A DNA stretch of 62,046 bases from Akkermansiaceae bacterium UBA1506 (GCA_002323995.1 DCQY01000046.1:19049-81094); one strand, 5' to 3'; shown: positions 43,938-53,783, counted from the stretch's first letter. Made by a program: numbers and translations. The notes: a model not told the origin generated them from the letters alone.

Positions 43938-45416
43938 CTACTCCTTGCGCTTCAGCTGAGGAAAGAGGACGACATCACGAATCGTGTCGGCACCAGTCAG
44001 CATCATCATGAGACGATCAATACCGATTCCAATACCGCCCGCCGGGGGCATGCCATATTCGAGCGCGAGCAGGAAGTCTTCATCAATTTTCTGGATCTCC
44101 TCACCCGCCTGATCCTCAAGGCGGGTGCGCTGAACATCAGGATCATTTAGTTCAGAATAGCCTGGAGAAATTTCTGCTCCGTTAATGATGAGTTCATAAA
44201 CGTCGACAACGGAGTCATCGCTCGTGTTGGCCTTGGCCAACGGCACCAGTTCCTTGGAAACATGGGTTACAAAAATGGGATCAATCGACTTCTCCTCCAC
44301 CAGTTTCTCGAACACTTGCTGGGACACTTCATAGTCTTCCATCTCAGCCGAAATTTCGACACCGAGCTCCTCACAGCGAGATTTTCTTCCTTCTGCATCG
44401 AGATCCCACCAGTCAGCACCAGCCGCTTCCGCAATGAGCTCCTTGTAAGGAGCCCGACGCCAAGGGCGACTCAAATTGATCGTCTTAGTAACAACGCCCT
44501 CGGCATCTTTATGCTTAATCTCGAGACCCCCGCAGTACTTCTCAGCGAGGTGACAGATGAGGTCCTCAACCATATCAGCCATCTGCTCGAAGTCGGCGTA
44601 AGCCCAATATGCCTCAAGCATTGTGAACTCAGGGTTATGACGACGGCTGATGCCCTCGTTACGGAAACTTCGGTTCAACTCGAACACCTTGTCGAAACCG
44701 CCCACGAGCAGCCGCTTCAAATATAGCTCAGGCGCGATTCGAAGATACATGTCCATGCCAAGCGCGTTGTGGCGAGTCTCAAACGGTTGGGCAGCAGCGC
44801 CACCGGGAACATCTTGAAGCATCGGCGTTTCCACTTCCATGAATCCCTTGTCCCCCAAGTAATGTCGGATTTCAGCGACCATGGCACAACGCTTCTTAAA
44901 AATTTCACGAGAACGCTCGTTGGCGATGAGGTCGAGATATCGCTGGCGATACTTGATTTGAGGATCAACTACGCCGTGCCACTTGTCCGGCATGGGCCGG
45001 AGTGATTTCGAAAGCACTGTGACACTGAGCGCCTTCACCGATGGCTCTCCCACCTTAGTCGTGAAGGTCTCACCTTCGACGCCAATCCAGTCACCGATAT
45101 CAAGTTGCTTGTAAGCTACCCAGTTCTCTTCGCCGATGGCTTTCTGGTTCACAAATACCTGAATTCGACCATTGATATCAGAAATGTCGAGGAAGTTACT
45201 CTTACCCATATCGCGCAGAGCGGTAATACGACCCGCCAAGCGTACAGATTTTTCTTCCTCAAAGTTCTCACGAAGTTCACCCGGGGCATCGGTCGTTTCG
45301 TATCCCTGACCAAATGGATCAATTCCCTGCGCGCGAAGATTATCGAGTTTCTCTCGACGCACTTTCAACAGTTCTCCAAGATCTTCGACTTGGGTGGGCT
45401 CGTTTTGCTCTGACAT
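43938..45416 (-). CDS. lysS: Lysyl-tRNA synthetase, class II
   Basis: 492 residues. The N-terminal OB-fold anticodon-binding domain (VRLAGRITALRDMGKSNFLD) leads to the class II catalytic core: motif 1 with FMEVETPMLQDVPGG, motif 2 in FRNEGISRRHNPEFTMLEAY, and motif 3 in GGIGIGIDRLMMML. The first helices (LGELLKVRREKLDNLRAQGI) are typical for bacterial LysS. Charges tRNA-Lys in the cytosol. Normal length. It is convergent with pbpC and divergent from the phosphoesterase gene. Confidence 0.96.
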   Translation of the reverse strand: MSEQNEPTQVEDLGELLKVRREKLDNLRAQGIDPFGQGYETTDAPGELRENFEEEKSVRLAGRITALRDMGKSNFLDISDINGRIQVFVNQKAIGEENWVAYKQLDIGDWIGVEGETFTTKVGEPSVKALSVTVLSKSLRPMPDKWHGVVDPQIKYRQRYLDLIANERSREIFKKRCAMVAEIRHYLGDKGFMEVETPMLQDVPGGAAAQPFETRHNALGMDMYLRIAPELYLKRLLVGGFDKVFELNRSFRNEGISRRHNPEFTMLEAYWAYADFEQMADMVEDLICHLAEKYCGGLEIKHKDAEGVVTKTINLSRPWRRAPYKELIAEAAGADWWDLDAEGRKSRCEELGVEISAEMEDYEVSQQVFEKLVEEKSIDPIFVTHVSKELVPLAKANTSDDSVVDVYELIINGAEISPGYSELNDPDVQRTRLEDQAGEEIQKIDEDFLLALEYGMPPAGGIGIGIDRLMMMLTGADTIRDVVLFPQLKRKE

Positions 45417-45455
45417 AAGACTGGCTCAAGATAAAATTAGAATCAGCACGCAAGG

Positions 45456-46181
45456 ATGATCGACCCCGCCGAAAAATCAACCGAAGTTCCGCCTTTGGCA
45501 GATCAAGGTTCCGGCCAAGCGGAAGTAGCGCCCGGCGTCTTTCTGGACAGTCGGCTGGGATTATATCACCAACATGAACGCTGGCTCGCAATATCAGACG
45601 TCCACTTCGGCTACGAAATGAGCCGTCGGGCCGCCGGTGGCCTGTGGCCGCTCTGGGGCATGGAAACTATCGAGGAAAGGCTCAATCAGTTGGTCTGCGG
45701 CCTATCGCCTGATACCCTCGTTCTCACCGGTGACGTTGTCGACAGCGCCGCCGCGCCCGAAGAGGCCATCGCCTGGCTTTCCCGTCTTTCTGAACTCGGG
45801 CCCGAGCTAATTCTCATCGCCGGCAACCACGACCGCGGTCAGATTCGTCGCCACTTCGAATTCGTCCCATGGTTCCGTTCCGGTTCCTTCTTCTTTCACC
45901 ATGGTCATCAATTCTGTTTTGAAGAAGAGACCAAGGGCGAGTCCGGCTTGATCGAAATCACAGGTCACCAACACCCTTCAATCCGCTATTCTGACGGGGC
46001 CGGGACATCTCTCCGGCTTCCCTCACTCGCTATGGAAAGTTTTACCAACCACTCCCGCTGGGTATTGCCGGCCTTTTCCCCCTGGGCCGGCGGCGGTGCC
46101 TATCGACCTTCCGAAAAGTGCTCGGAGTTTCACCAGTGGGCTTGTGGTCAGTTCCGCGTCTTCGAAGTGTTCCATCCATGA
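45456..46181 (+). CDS. Metallophosphoesterase
   Basis: 241 residues of the calcineurin-like fold. Metal motifs in order: ISDVHFGYE, LTGDVVDSAA, IAGNHDRGQ, FHHGH and ITGHQHPS. Together they give the D-x-H, G-D, G-N-H-D, H and G-H-x-H pattern of a dinuclear metal site. The small size and the GLWPLWGMETIEERL stretch resemble the PdeM-like group linked to DNA ligase, but no ligase gene is adjacent, so the substrate stays open. Its stop overlaps the start of the next gene as ATGA, indicating translational coupling. Confidence 0.8.
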   Translation: MIDPAEKSTEVPPLADQGSGQAEVAPGVFLDSRLGLYHQHERWLAISDVHFGYEMSRRAAGGLWPLWGMETIEERLNQLVCGLSPDTLVLTGDVVDSAAAPEEAIAWLSRLSELGPELILIAGNHDRGQIRRHFEFVPWFRSGSFFFHHGHQFCFEEETKGESGLIEITGHQHPSIRYSDGAGTSLRLPSLAMESFTNHSRWVLPAFSPWAGGGAYRPSEKCSEFHQWACGQFRVFEVFHP

Positions 46182-47074
46182 ATCTACCTTCCACTCTCAT
46201 CGCGGGCCACGGCTACGTCGGCACGGTCCTAGCTCAAACGCTACACGATGAAGGTGCGGCAGTCACCGCCTTGAATCGGAGTTCTCCGGCTCACAGTACG
46301 GACTACCCAGTCGTGATGGTGGACATCAGTAACGAATCTGCCTTAGCCTCTGCCGCCGAAAACTTTGGCGACCCACCAGAAGTCATCATCCACTGCGCTG
46401 CTTCCGGACGGGGAGGAGGCCTCAAAGCCTATGAGGCGGTCTACGTCGAAGGTATGAAAAATCTCAAAAAAGCCTTCCCGGGGATCCCAATTGTCTTCAC
46501 AAGTAGCACTGGGGTTTACGGCCAGAATAGTGGGATCACCGTTAGCGAGACGTCCGAAACGGAACCCGGTCGAGAGACTGGGCAAGTTATTCTCGAGGGA
46601 GAATCCTTGGCGCTTTCAACCGGTGGAATCGCCCTGCGACTTGCAGGTATCTATGGCCCGGGACGCTCTATCTATCTTCAGCGCATTCTCGAAGAGACGG
46701 CCACCATCGAACCAGAGTGGCCGGGTCGCTATATCAACCAGATTCATCTCGAAGACATCATAGGCGCTATTCTTCACCTCCTAACGGCAGGGGTTTCCGC
46801 CTATGCCGGTCGTATTTTCAACGTAGTCGATAGCACGCCCATGACCCAGCGCGAATGCTACGAGGGCCTCGCCGCCGAACTGGATCTGCCAGTCCCACCC
46901 GAGGCGCCTGCAAAACCGGGGCCCCGAGGGCTGACCAACAAAATCGTTAGCTCAGCCGCCCTTAAGGCTACCGGGTGGGAACCCACTTACCCGTCGTATT
47001 TCGACGGCCTCAAAAATGATCCCGATCTGATCCCTTCTCTCTGGGAAAAAGTTGAGTCAGAAAGGGAGCCCTGA
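46178..47074 (+). CDS. NAD-dependent epimerase/dehydratase (atypical SDR, YeeZ-like)
   Basis: 298 residues from the ATG that overlaps the upstream stop (MNLPSTLIAGHGYVGTVLAQ). An upstream start is possible but lies inside the previous gene. Rossmann motif GHGYVG, then VVMVDIS (cofactor Asp), IVFTSSTGVYGQNSG (catalytic Ser/Tyr region, but the following Lys is not obvious), and RLAGIYGPGRSIY. The N-terminal glycine pattern suits the atypical SDR a10-type group. Possible nucleotide-sugar or other hydroxy-acid substrate; not determinable here. Coupled to the phosphoesterase. Confidence 0.75.
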   Translation: MNLPSTLIAGHGYVGTVLAQTLHDEGAAVTALNRSSPAHSTDYPVVMVDISNESALASAAENFGDPPEVIIHCAASGRGGGLKAYEAVYVEGMKNLKKAFPGIPIVFTSSTGVYGQNSGITVSETSETEPGRETGQVILEGESLALSTGGIALRLAGIYGPGRSIYLQRILEETATIEPEWPGRYINQIHLEDIIGAILHLLTAGVSAYAGRIFNVVDSTPMTQRECYEGLAAELDLPVPPEAPAKPGPRGLTNKIVSSAALKATGWEPTYPSYFDGLKNDPDLIPSLWEKVESEREP

Positions 47075-47080
47075 TCACCC

Positions 47081-48211
47081 TTAGATTCCGCGACTGAATT
47101 CTGCCACCTTGAATTGCTGCCCCATCATGGCGGGGTGCGTAAGGGTTTGAAACTGTCGCATCCGCGACATCATCTCCCGTCGCGGGGGTTGCCCTTCCAT
47201 CGACAATAACCAGGGTCGCGCCGCTTCAATCAAAAAATGATGCTGATCCGTAAACCGACGTTCTTTCAGTCCTGAAGCTTCTGCCGCTTCGCGAAGATGA
47301 GTGAAATTCACGTGTGCTGTGATATCAATCTCTCCCGGAAATTCGAACGGATTCTCGGTGGCGCGGTGGTTTCGGAAACAGCGTAGCGTGCCATCTTTAC
47401 GATGGGGAGCATAGTAGTCATCCGAACCATATCCATAGTCGATAATCCACCAAAGCCCCTTATTAAAGAGCCCGGAAGCAGCGACCATCCACTCCCGAGT
47501 CGCCGGACAGACTTCCGTAGTGTAGCCATCCTCAACTCCATTCCCAACGGCAGCCGCAAAGACCTCAAGGCTTTCAGGAAGCTCTCGGGTAACCCAAGCC
47601 AACTCCCCATTTTTTATTCCAACCTGCCATTCACACCACTCACCATTCTCCCGTCGAATACGCCGAACTGGAAATGCATCCTGAAGTTCATTGGAAAGGA
47701 ACACGCCCTGTTCAGACCTCGCGCTCTCAAGTGAATCGAAGATGCTGATCTTATCACTGAGACCCGCTTCCTGAAAACGACCCTTCAGCCAGTTTCGCAC
47801 TGGCGAACGAGATTCTACAATTCGATAGTTAAGTATCTCTAAAAGAGGTGAGCATGAGGTCCTCAACCCTTCGAACAAATCGAGAGCCAGTTGACCATCG
47901 TGCGCGCCTTGTTCAACAACGACGAAGGAGGAAGATTGATCGAAATTGGCCTCCCACTCGGCCTGAAGTCGCTGGCCAAGCAGGAACCCAAACGTCTCGC
48001 CCACGGCTACACTTGTGTAAAAATCACCTCGCCGCCCAATAGGACGAGCCTCCGGAGAAGAATAATAACCCAAGTCTGGGTCATAAAGAGCCATCTCCAT
48101 ATACTCAGAAAAAGGGATAGAACGGTTCGGATTTTCCTCAATTCTTTGAAAGACTTGCACCAAAAGAAGGGTATCTTGGTGGTCAGGATCTATCTGTGTG
48201 GCATCCGGCAT
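47081..48211 (-). CDS. MidA/NDUFAF7-type class I SAM-dependent methyltransferase
   Basis: 376 residues from the ATG giving MPDATQIDPDHQDTLLLVQV; a TTG 12 codons upstream is less likely. The family signature is clear: SIPFSEYMEMALYDPDLGYY, GRRGDFYTSVAVGETFGFLL, VVVEQGAHDGQLALDLFEGL (SAM-binding glycine-rich loop) and FLSNELQDAFPVRRI (E-x-x-D-A-F-P pattern). ENPFEFPGEIDITAHVNF follows near the C-terminus. Relatives methylate an arginine in a respiratory complex I subunit in mitochondria; the bacterial substrate is unknown. It is transcribed divergently from the PBP1A gene with a 45-base gap. Confidence 0.85.
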   Translation of the reverse strand: MPDATQIDPDHQDTLLLVQVFQRIEENPNRSIPFSEYMEMALYDPDLGYYSSPEARPIGRRGDFYTSVAVGETFGFLLGQRLQAEWEANFDQSSSFVVVEQGAHDGQLALDLFEGLRTSCSPLLEILNYRIVESRSPVRNWLKGRFQEAGLSDKISIFDSLESARSEQGVFLSNELQDAFPVRRIRRENGEWCEWQVGIKNGELAWVTRELPESLEVFAAAVGNGVEDGYTTEVCPATREWMVAASGLFNKGLWWIIDYGYGSDDYYAPHRKDGTLRCFRNHRATENPFEFPGEIDITAHVNFTHLREAAEASGLKERRFTDQHHFLIEAARPWLLSMEGQPPRREMMSRMRQFQTLTHPAMMGQQFKVAEFSRGI

Positions 48212-48256
48212 GTAGGCCCACTCTAACTGCAACCAACCCTTTGACAAAATTCTTCC

Positions 48257-50857
48257 GTGTCAGACGATTTTGAAACCATAGGAAGCGGCGAGAAGCCGAG
48301 GGAGACTGAATCACCAGTCGTCCCGGCGGACGATCGCCCAAAGTATCGCACCAAGAGGGTGCGACGGTTCATGTTTTGGACAAAATTCTTGGGATTCTTC
48401 CTTATCCTTTTCCTTGTCGCCGGCATCATTGGTGGCGTTGGAGCGTTCTTTTATGCCAAGCCCCGCTACGAGCTCGCTCAGTCCTTCAATTTGGACGAAC
48501 TGAAGAAAATTGAGATCGCCAGCCGAATTTTTGACCGCAATGGAATCGAGCTAGGCCGAATTTTTGTTCAGAACCGTCGCCCGGTGACTCTCGATGAGGT
48601 TTCCAATAATTTTATCAACGCCCTGCTTGCTGCCGAGGACAGCCGATTCTACCAGCACAAGGGCGTCGATTTGATTGGTGTAACTCGGGCACTCTATTAC
48701 GCCGTTCGCTCTAAAGAGCTAAACCAAGGTGCGTCAACTATCACCCAGCAACTGGCTCGCCAAACATTCGAACTGAAGGATCAGACTATCAGCCGAAAAG
48801 TCACCGAGATGTTTTTAGCTTCCCGTATTGAAAGGGAATTTTCTAAGCAACAGATTCTCGAATTTTACCTCAATCGGATTTATTTTGGCTCCGGCTACTA
48901 CGGAATCGCTTCAGCCGCAGAGGGATATTTGGGCAAAGACCCCTCCCGTCTCACCCCGGTCGAGGGCGCGACCCTCGCCGCGACAGTCCCCAACCCCTAC
49001 CACCGCTCTCCCCGGTCTTTTCCTGAAACTTCCATGCGCTGGAGAAACCATGTTCTAACTCGTATGGCCGAAGAAGGCTTCATTGACGAGGACACTAAAG
49101 ATCGAGCGATCAAATCGAAAGTGGTAACCATTCCGAGGGGAAATATAACAGGTAAGTCTGCCTACGTTTACGAGAAAGTTCGCCAAGAGGTGATCGACCT
49201 GCTCGGCAAGGAGGCGGTTTCCAAGGGTGGTTTCCAAATTCACACCACGATCGATTCTGAGATTCAGAATATCGCTGAATCCCAGCTCAAGGACCAGCTC
49301 GATAAAATCGAAGAACGCCCTGACTTTGCTCACCCCACCCGCGCCCAATACAAAGCGAAAAAGGCTGCCTTCCGGGAGTCAGCGACGCCTGATCAGACTT
49401 TCCCAGCCCCAACTTACCTGCAAGGTGCAGTGCTCATGTTAGATAATCGCACGGGAGCCATCATTGCTTCAGTGGGCGGGCGGGACTTCAGCGACTCAAT
49501 GTTTGACCGAACCACACAGGGCCGTCGCCCCATCGGAACAGCTTTCAAACCATTCGTTTACGCAACTGCTTTCGAAGCGGGTTACTTCCCGGGCACTCTC
49601 GTTGACGACATCCCGATGGACGCCAGAAAAGTGATGATCGGAGGAACAACCGGCATCTTGGGGGAATGGGGGCCGGAATCACTGGAAAACAAATACGAAA
49701 ACCGAATCACCGCTCGCCGCGCACTCGCCAAGTCCAAGAATTCTGCTTCGGTACGTCTCGGTCAAAAAGTCGGAAATTCCAAGGTGGTCGACCTGGCGAC
49801 GAAAGCCGGAATGAAATTCGCAGGCGATTTGCAGAAATTTAACGCCACCTTTCTCGGCCGCAATCCGACTTCTCTGGATGAATTGTGTCTCGCTTACACA
49901 ATATTCCCGAACAGTGGCCGCCGCCCTGATAAGTCATTCATCATCTCAAATATCAAGGACTCTTCCGGCAAAGTTATTTATTCACCACAAATATCGATGA
50001 AAGCAGACAGGGTCATCGATCGCTACACCGCCTATCAGATTAGTAGTATCCTCAATGATTCTTTCGCCTATGGGACCGCTAAGAAAGCCCGCGAGAAATA
50101 CGGTCTTGAGGAGTTTCCTGTAGCTGGCAAGACCGGCACGGAATATGACTTTACAGATAACTGGTTCGTCGGATACACCTCGGAGGTCACCTGCGTGGTC
50201 TGGTCTGGATTTGATTCTACCAAAACCATTTTCCCCGAAGCTTTTAGCTCCGATACGGTGCTTCCTGTTTGGAGCCAGGTCATGAACGCGGCCGCGCAAA
50301 CTTTCGAACCAAAGCCATTCCTCCCGCCGGCCGATGCTGAGCAAGCCGAGATTTGCCTCAAGTCCGGTGAACTCGCCTCTGACCGATGCTATGAAACAGT
50401 AACGAAAGCTAATGGGATCACATCGCAAGTACGAACCACATACATTGAATTCCTCCGACCTGGAACAGGAATCGAAACAGTCTGCGTACTCCACGGTGGT
50501 AAACGGCGCAATCTTTCTCAACCTCAGCTGACCAGCGACGGCCTGATTCGTCCTCAAATTGTGGTCGCAGCCACGGCAGAACCAGTTCTGCCGATTGCTC
50601 CAACTATTATCGGCACGGGTGACCCCTACAATTCGATTTCCCCTGTGATTCGAGCCCGCGTTGCCGTGGTGCCAGCAGAATCAGCAGAGCAAGAGGCCGA
50701 CCGGTTGGAGGCGGACGAAAATAATGCGATTCGCGCGACCCCTGTCGACAACAATGGCATTCCTGTAGCTCGCCCTGCTATCATTGCCACGCCAGAAGAA
50801 GAAATCCCGGAAAATCGAGTTGCACTGCCTCCTCCTGAGCCGATTCAATTTGAATAA
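48257..50857 (+). CDS. Class A penicillin-binding protein (PBP1A family) with Thr in the SxxK position
   Basis: 866 residues from a GTG. Cytoplasmic N-terminus, one membrane helix (FLGFFLILFLVAGIIGGVGA), then GT51 glycosyltransferase (AAEDSRFYQHKGVDLIG, GASTITQQLARQTF). An OB-like insert and the transpeptidase domain follow. The SxN motif is SKN (AKSKNSASVRL) and the KTG motif is intact (VAGKTGTEYDFTDNWF). The nucleophile motif, however, reads IGTAFKPF: Thr428-Ala-Phe-Lys431 in place of Ser-x-x-Lys. A Pro/Ala/Glu-rich C-terminal tail ends at EPIQFE. Glycan polymerisation should work; crosslinking by Thr is uncertain. Compare pbpC in this window, where the Ser is present. Confidence 0.9.
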   Translation: MSDDFETIGSGEKPRETESPVVPADDRPKYRTKRVRRFMFWTKFLGFFLILFLVAGIIGGVGAFFYAKPRYELAQSFNLDELKKIEIASRIFDRNGIELGRIFVQNRRPVTLDEVSNNFINALLAAEDSRFYQHKGVDLIGVTRALYYAVRSKELNQGASTITQQLARQTFELKDQTISRKVTEMFLASRIEREFSKQQILEFYLNRIYFGSGYYGIASAAEGYLGKDPSRLTPVEGATLAATVPNPYHRSPRSFPETSMRWRNHVLTRMAEEGFIDEDTKDRAIKSKVVTIPRGNITGKSAYVYEKVRQEVIDLLGKEAVSKGGFQIHTTIDSEIQNIAESQLKDQLDKIEERPDFAHPTRAQYKAKKAAFRESATPDQTFPAPTYLQGAVLMLDNRTGAIIASVGGRDFSDSMFDRTTQGRRPIGTAFKPFVYATAFEAGYFPGTLVDDIPMDARKVMIGGTTGILGEWGPESLENKYENRITARRALAKSKNSASVRLGQKVGNSKVVDLATKAGMKFAGDLQKFNATFLGRNPTSLDELCLAYTIFPNSGRRPDKSFIISNIKDSSGKVIYSPQISMKADRVIDRYTAYQISSILNDSFAYGTAKKAREKYGLEEFPVAGKTGTEYDFTDNWFVGYTSEVTCVVWSGFDSTKTIFPEAFSSDTVLPVWSQVMNAAAQTFEPKPFLPPADAEQAEICLKSGELASDRCYETVTKANGITSQVRTTYIEFLRPGTGIETVCVLHGGKRRNLSQPQLTSDGLIRPQIVVAATAEPVLPIAPTIIGTGDPYNSISPVIRARVAVVPAESAEQEADRLEADENNAIRATPVDNNGIPVARPAIIATPEEEIPENRVALPPPEPIQFE

Positions 50858-50895
50858 ACCCTGACAAATCGCCGACAAAAAGCCATAATATTGTC

Positions 50896-51264
50896 ATGTT
50901 GGTCGTTGTAAAGCTGCTCCTATCTGCCGGGCTGATTTATCTCGTAAATGAGCTTGTCATTACAAGGAGCCGCCCGCTGCTTGGCAGCATGATTGCTGCT
51001 ATCCCTCTCGTGACGATTATCACGTTCATCTGGATCTGGTTCGGCCTGCGTGATGCTCCTGAAGAACAGGCGGCAAAACTGGCCTCCCACTCAATCGGAG
51101 TGTTCTGGTTTGTCCTTCCCAGCCTCCCTATGTTTCTCATTTTCCCCTGGCTCATTAAGAAAGGGATACCCTTTTGGGCAAATCTAGGGCTCTGCTGCTT
51201 CATCACGATGGGACTATTCTTGCTGACCACATTGATTCTGAAGCGCTGTGGCATGGAGTTATAG
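50896..51264 (+). CDS. DUF3147-like small membrane protein
   Basis: 122 residues with four hydrophobic helices: VVVKLLLSAGLIYLVNELV, the PLLGSMIAAIPLVTIITFIW segment, HSIGVFWFVLPSLPMFLIF and CCFITMGLFLLTTLILKRC. A short charged loop (GLRDAPEEQAAKLASH) links helices two and three. This matches the DUF3147 pattern of uncharacterised inner-membrane proteins. No catalytic residues stand out. It follows the PBP gene after 38 bases on the same strand and may be co-transcribed. Confidence 0.65.
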   Translation: MLVVVKLLLSAGLIYLVNELVITRSRPLLGSMIAAIPLVTIITFIWIWFGLRDAPEEQAAKLASHSIGVFWFVLPSLPMFLIFPWLIKKGIPFWANLGLCCFITMGLFLLTTLILKRCGMEL

Positions 51265-51288
51265 CCTAGACAGAGGAAGTTTGGGCGG

Positions 51289-51678
51289 CTACGCTGCAAA
51301 ACTCTCACCGCAGGAACAAGTGACAACGGCGTTAGGATTGGTGACTTTGAATCCGCCCTGCTGAAGGTCGTTGCTGAAGTCTAGCTCCGATCCCGTAACA
51401 AAGAGGGCACTCTTCGGATCAATCACGACACGAACCTCATTGGATTCCACCATGATATCCCGGTTAGCGGGACCGTCGACGAGATCCATCTTGTATTGAA
51501 GCCCAGAGCAGCCGCCACCGATCACAGCCACACGGAGAGCGCCATGGTCCAGCCTACCCTGCTTCTGGAGTAATGAACGCAGCTTATCTGATGCTCCATC
51601 GAGCACCTTGATCAACGTTTCGTTTCCCTGTTTGTAATTCACCTCAGGCACGAATAAAATTCGAACAGAGATCCACAA
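51289..51678 (-). CDS. A-type iron-sulfur carrier (ErpA/IscA/SufA family)
   Basis: 129 residues. The three cluster cysteines are present: GGGCSGLQYKMDLVDG and, at the C-terminus, VTCSCGESFAA. The helix NETLIKVLDGASDKLRSLLQ and the strand RVVIDPKSALFVTGSELDFS are typical. Carries Fe-S clusters to apo-proteins; which of the A-type names applies cannot be told. The true start could be a GTG nine or twelve codons inside, because A-type carriers usually begin near the helix. It lies 11 bases downstream of the helicase stop's partner region, on the same strand. Confidence 0.85.
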   Translation of the reverse strand: MWISVRILFVPEVNYKQGNETLIKVLDGASDKLRSLLQKQGRLDHGALRVAVIGGGCSGLQYKMDLVDGPANRDIMVESNEVRVVIDPKSALFVTGSELDFSNDLQQGGFKVTNPNAVVTCSCGESFAA

Positions 51679-51689
51679 AATGCAAATCC

Positions 51690-53690
51690 CTACGACGAAA
51701 GCATTTCTTTCATCTGCTCAAAATAATCTGAGGCAAAATCGTCCTTTGCCGGAACTGCCTCAAGGGTTTTATGATCGGTCTCGATCAACTCCTCTTTATC
51801 CAACTCCCTGAAGAAGGAGCTCGGCTGACAGGGCAACTTGTCCCCGTAGCGACGCCGACTGTGACACCACGTGATCGTGAGATCTTGTTTTGCACGGGTA
51901 ATAGCCACGTAAAAGAGACGTCGCTCTTCGTCGCGGTTTCCTTCATCGACGGAACGTGAATGCGGCATAATTCCGTCCTCCACACCTATCATAAAACACA
52001 CCGGGAACTCCAACCCCTTGGAGGCATGCATTGTGATTAAAGAAATACCCTGCCCACCGTCATCGTCATCCTCCTTGTCCTGATCCAGCGCCACGCTGTC
52101 AAGAAAACCACGCAGGCCGCGCTTCGACTTAGCGACGTGAGAATGCATACTCTCAATCAGTTCAGCCACGTTCCGTCGGCGATTGTCGACTTCCTCGGGT
52201 GACTTGCAGTTCTTCTTCAGGAACTCGTCGTAATCGATTTCTTTGAGAAGCTCCTGAGTCATCGACGCATAGTTTGCCGAATCCGTGTTCGCGACATCCG
52301 CATACTTATTGATAAAATCAGTAAAATTCTCGATTGCCTTTTGTGCCCGTGAAGTCAAGGCCGCAAGGAACCGCCCATCGTTAATCGTCTCCCAAACGCT
52401 CACTTTGTGATCGATGCTGAATTGCGTGGCGAGGGCAATCGTCCCCTGCCCGATTCCCCGGGGTGGTGTCGCAATCACCCGAAGTAAACTGACATCATCC
52501 TCATGGTTAAGGAAGAGGTAGAGGTAGGCTAGAACGTCCTTAATCTCTCGCCGTTCAAAGAAAGACTGCCCCCCAATCAGCTTGTAGGGTATCTCTGCCT
52601 CCCGCAAAGTCTCCTCCATGAGCCTCGATTGAGAATTCATACGAAACAAGATCGCAATATCTTCGTATCGGCGCCCATTAATACGATGGCACTCCAGGAT
52701 TTCGCTAATGACCCACTCAGCCTCCGTTTCAGCATCAGGCATCGCTACGAGCCTGATTTTCTCTCCATCACCGAGGCTACTCCAGAGCGTTTTTTCACGC
52801 CGGCCCATGTTGTGGCGAATCACGCCGTTCGCCAATCTCAGAATACGATTAGTCGATCGATAATTCTCCTCCAGTTTAATGATCTTCGGGTTTTTAAAAA
52901 AACGCTCAAAGTCAAGGATGTTAGAAATCTCCGCCCCACGCCAACCGTAGATACTCTGGTCATCATCACCTACCACGCAGATGTTCTGATCAGGGCCAAC
53001 GAGGAGACGTAGCAACTCCATTTGCAGGTGATTGGTATCTTGAAACTCATCCACTGTAATGAAACGAAATCTGCGCTGCCACTCATGCTGGATATCCGGG
53101 TTCTCTTTCAGACCCTTAACCGCAAGAATAAGAAGATCATCAAAGTCCACCGCGTTGAGCTGTTTTAACTCCGCCTGATAGGTACGGTAAATTTCACTAA
53201 TCAGTGAATCATCACTCTCGCTGATGGGTCGCCCCATGTTTTTCGCTTGGCTTATCAGCATGTTCGCTAACTTGGCATCCATACTTTCGTCCTTACCAAT
53301 TTTCCGGACGATGATGCGCTTAAGCAGCCCAATCTGGTCGCTCTGGGTGTAGATTGAAAAAGACTTCTTATAACCAAGTCTCTCGATGCAACTGCGAAGA
53401 ATGCGAACACAAAGACTGTGAAACGTGCAAACCGTAACATCTTCGGCCATATCTCCTTCGACCATATCGCTGACCCGCTCACGCATCTCGTTGGCCGCCT
53501 TGTTGGTAAATGTCACTGCCAGGATCTGACTGCCGGGAATTTCGTTGTAGAGCATATGGGCAACCCGTGTCGTCACGACCCGCGTTTTGCCAGTTCCCGC
53601 CCCTGCGAGAATCAAAACAGCGCCATAAACTTGTTCAGCGGCAGCGCGTTGAGGCGGGTTTAGGGCCAGAAGGCCCTCCTTGACGAACAT
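51690..53690 (-). CDS. UvrD/Rep/PcrA-family DNA helicase
   Basis: 666 residues of superfamily 1. Motifs in order: Q-motif NPPQRAAAEQ, motif I LAGAGTGKTRVVTTRV, motif Ia VTFTNKAANEMRERV, motif II VDEFQDTNHLQ, motif III VGDDDQSIYGWRGAEI, motif IV KLEENYRSTNRIL, motif V ITMHASKGLEFPVCFM and motif VI RRLFYVAITRAKQDLT. Unwinds 3'-tailed DNA in repair and restart. At 666 residues and lacking a C-terminal Tudor tail it is closer to Rep than to PcrA/UvrD (about 720), though naming is uncertain. The A-type carrier gene follows it closely. Confidence 0.93.
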   Translation of the reverse strand: MFVKEGLLALNPPQRAAAEQVYGAVLILAGAGTGKTRVVTTRVAHMLYNEIPGSQILAVTFTNKAANEMRERVSDMVEGDMAEDVTVCTFHSLCVRILRSCIERLGYKKSFSIYTQSDQIGLLKRIIVRKIGKDESMDAKLANMLISQAKNMGRPISESDDSLISEIYRTYQAELKQLNAVDFDDLLILAVKGLKENPDIQHEWQRRFRFITVDEFQDTNHLQMELLRLLVGPDQNICVVGDDDQSIYGWRGAEISNILDFERFFKNPKIIKLEENYRSTNRILRLANGVIRHNMGRREKTLWSSLGDGEKIRLVAMPDAETEAEWVISEILECHRINGRRYEDIAILFRMNSQSRLMEETLREAEIPYKLIGGQSFFERREIKDVLAYLYLFLNHEDDVSLLRVIATPPRGIGQGTIALATQFSIDHKVSVWETINDGRFLAALTSRAQKAIENFTDFINKYADVANTDSANYASMTQELLKEIDYDEFLKKNCKSPEEVDNRRRNVAELIESMHSHVAKSKRGLRGFLDSVALDQDKEDDDDGGQGISLITMHASKGLEFPVCFMIGVEDGIMPHSRSVDEGNRDEERRLFYVAITRAKQDLTITWCHSRRRYGDKLPCQPSSFFRELDKEELIETDHKTLEAVPAKDDFASDYFEQMKEMLSS

Positions 53691-53783
53691 TAGTAAAGGG
53701 AGATTGTGGGTGCAGAATTAAAAGGCCGTCAGGCACAAATAACCTTCATAAGGATACCCGGCTGAAAAGCCCTCGCACTGCTC

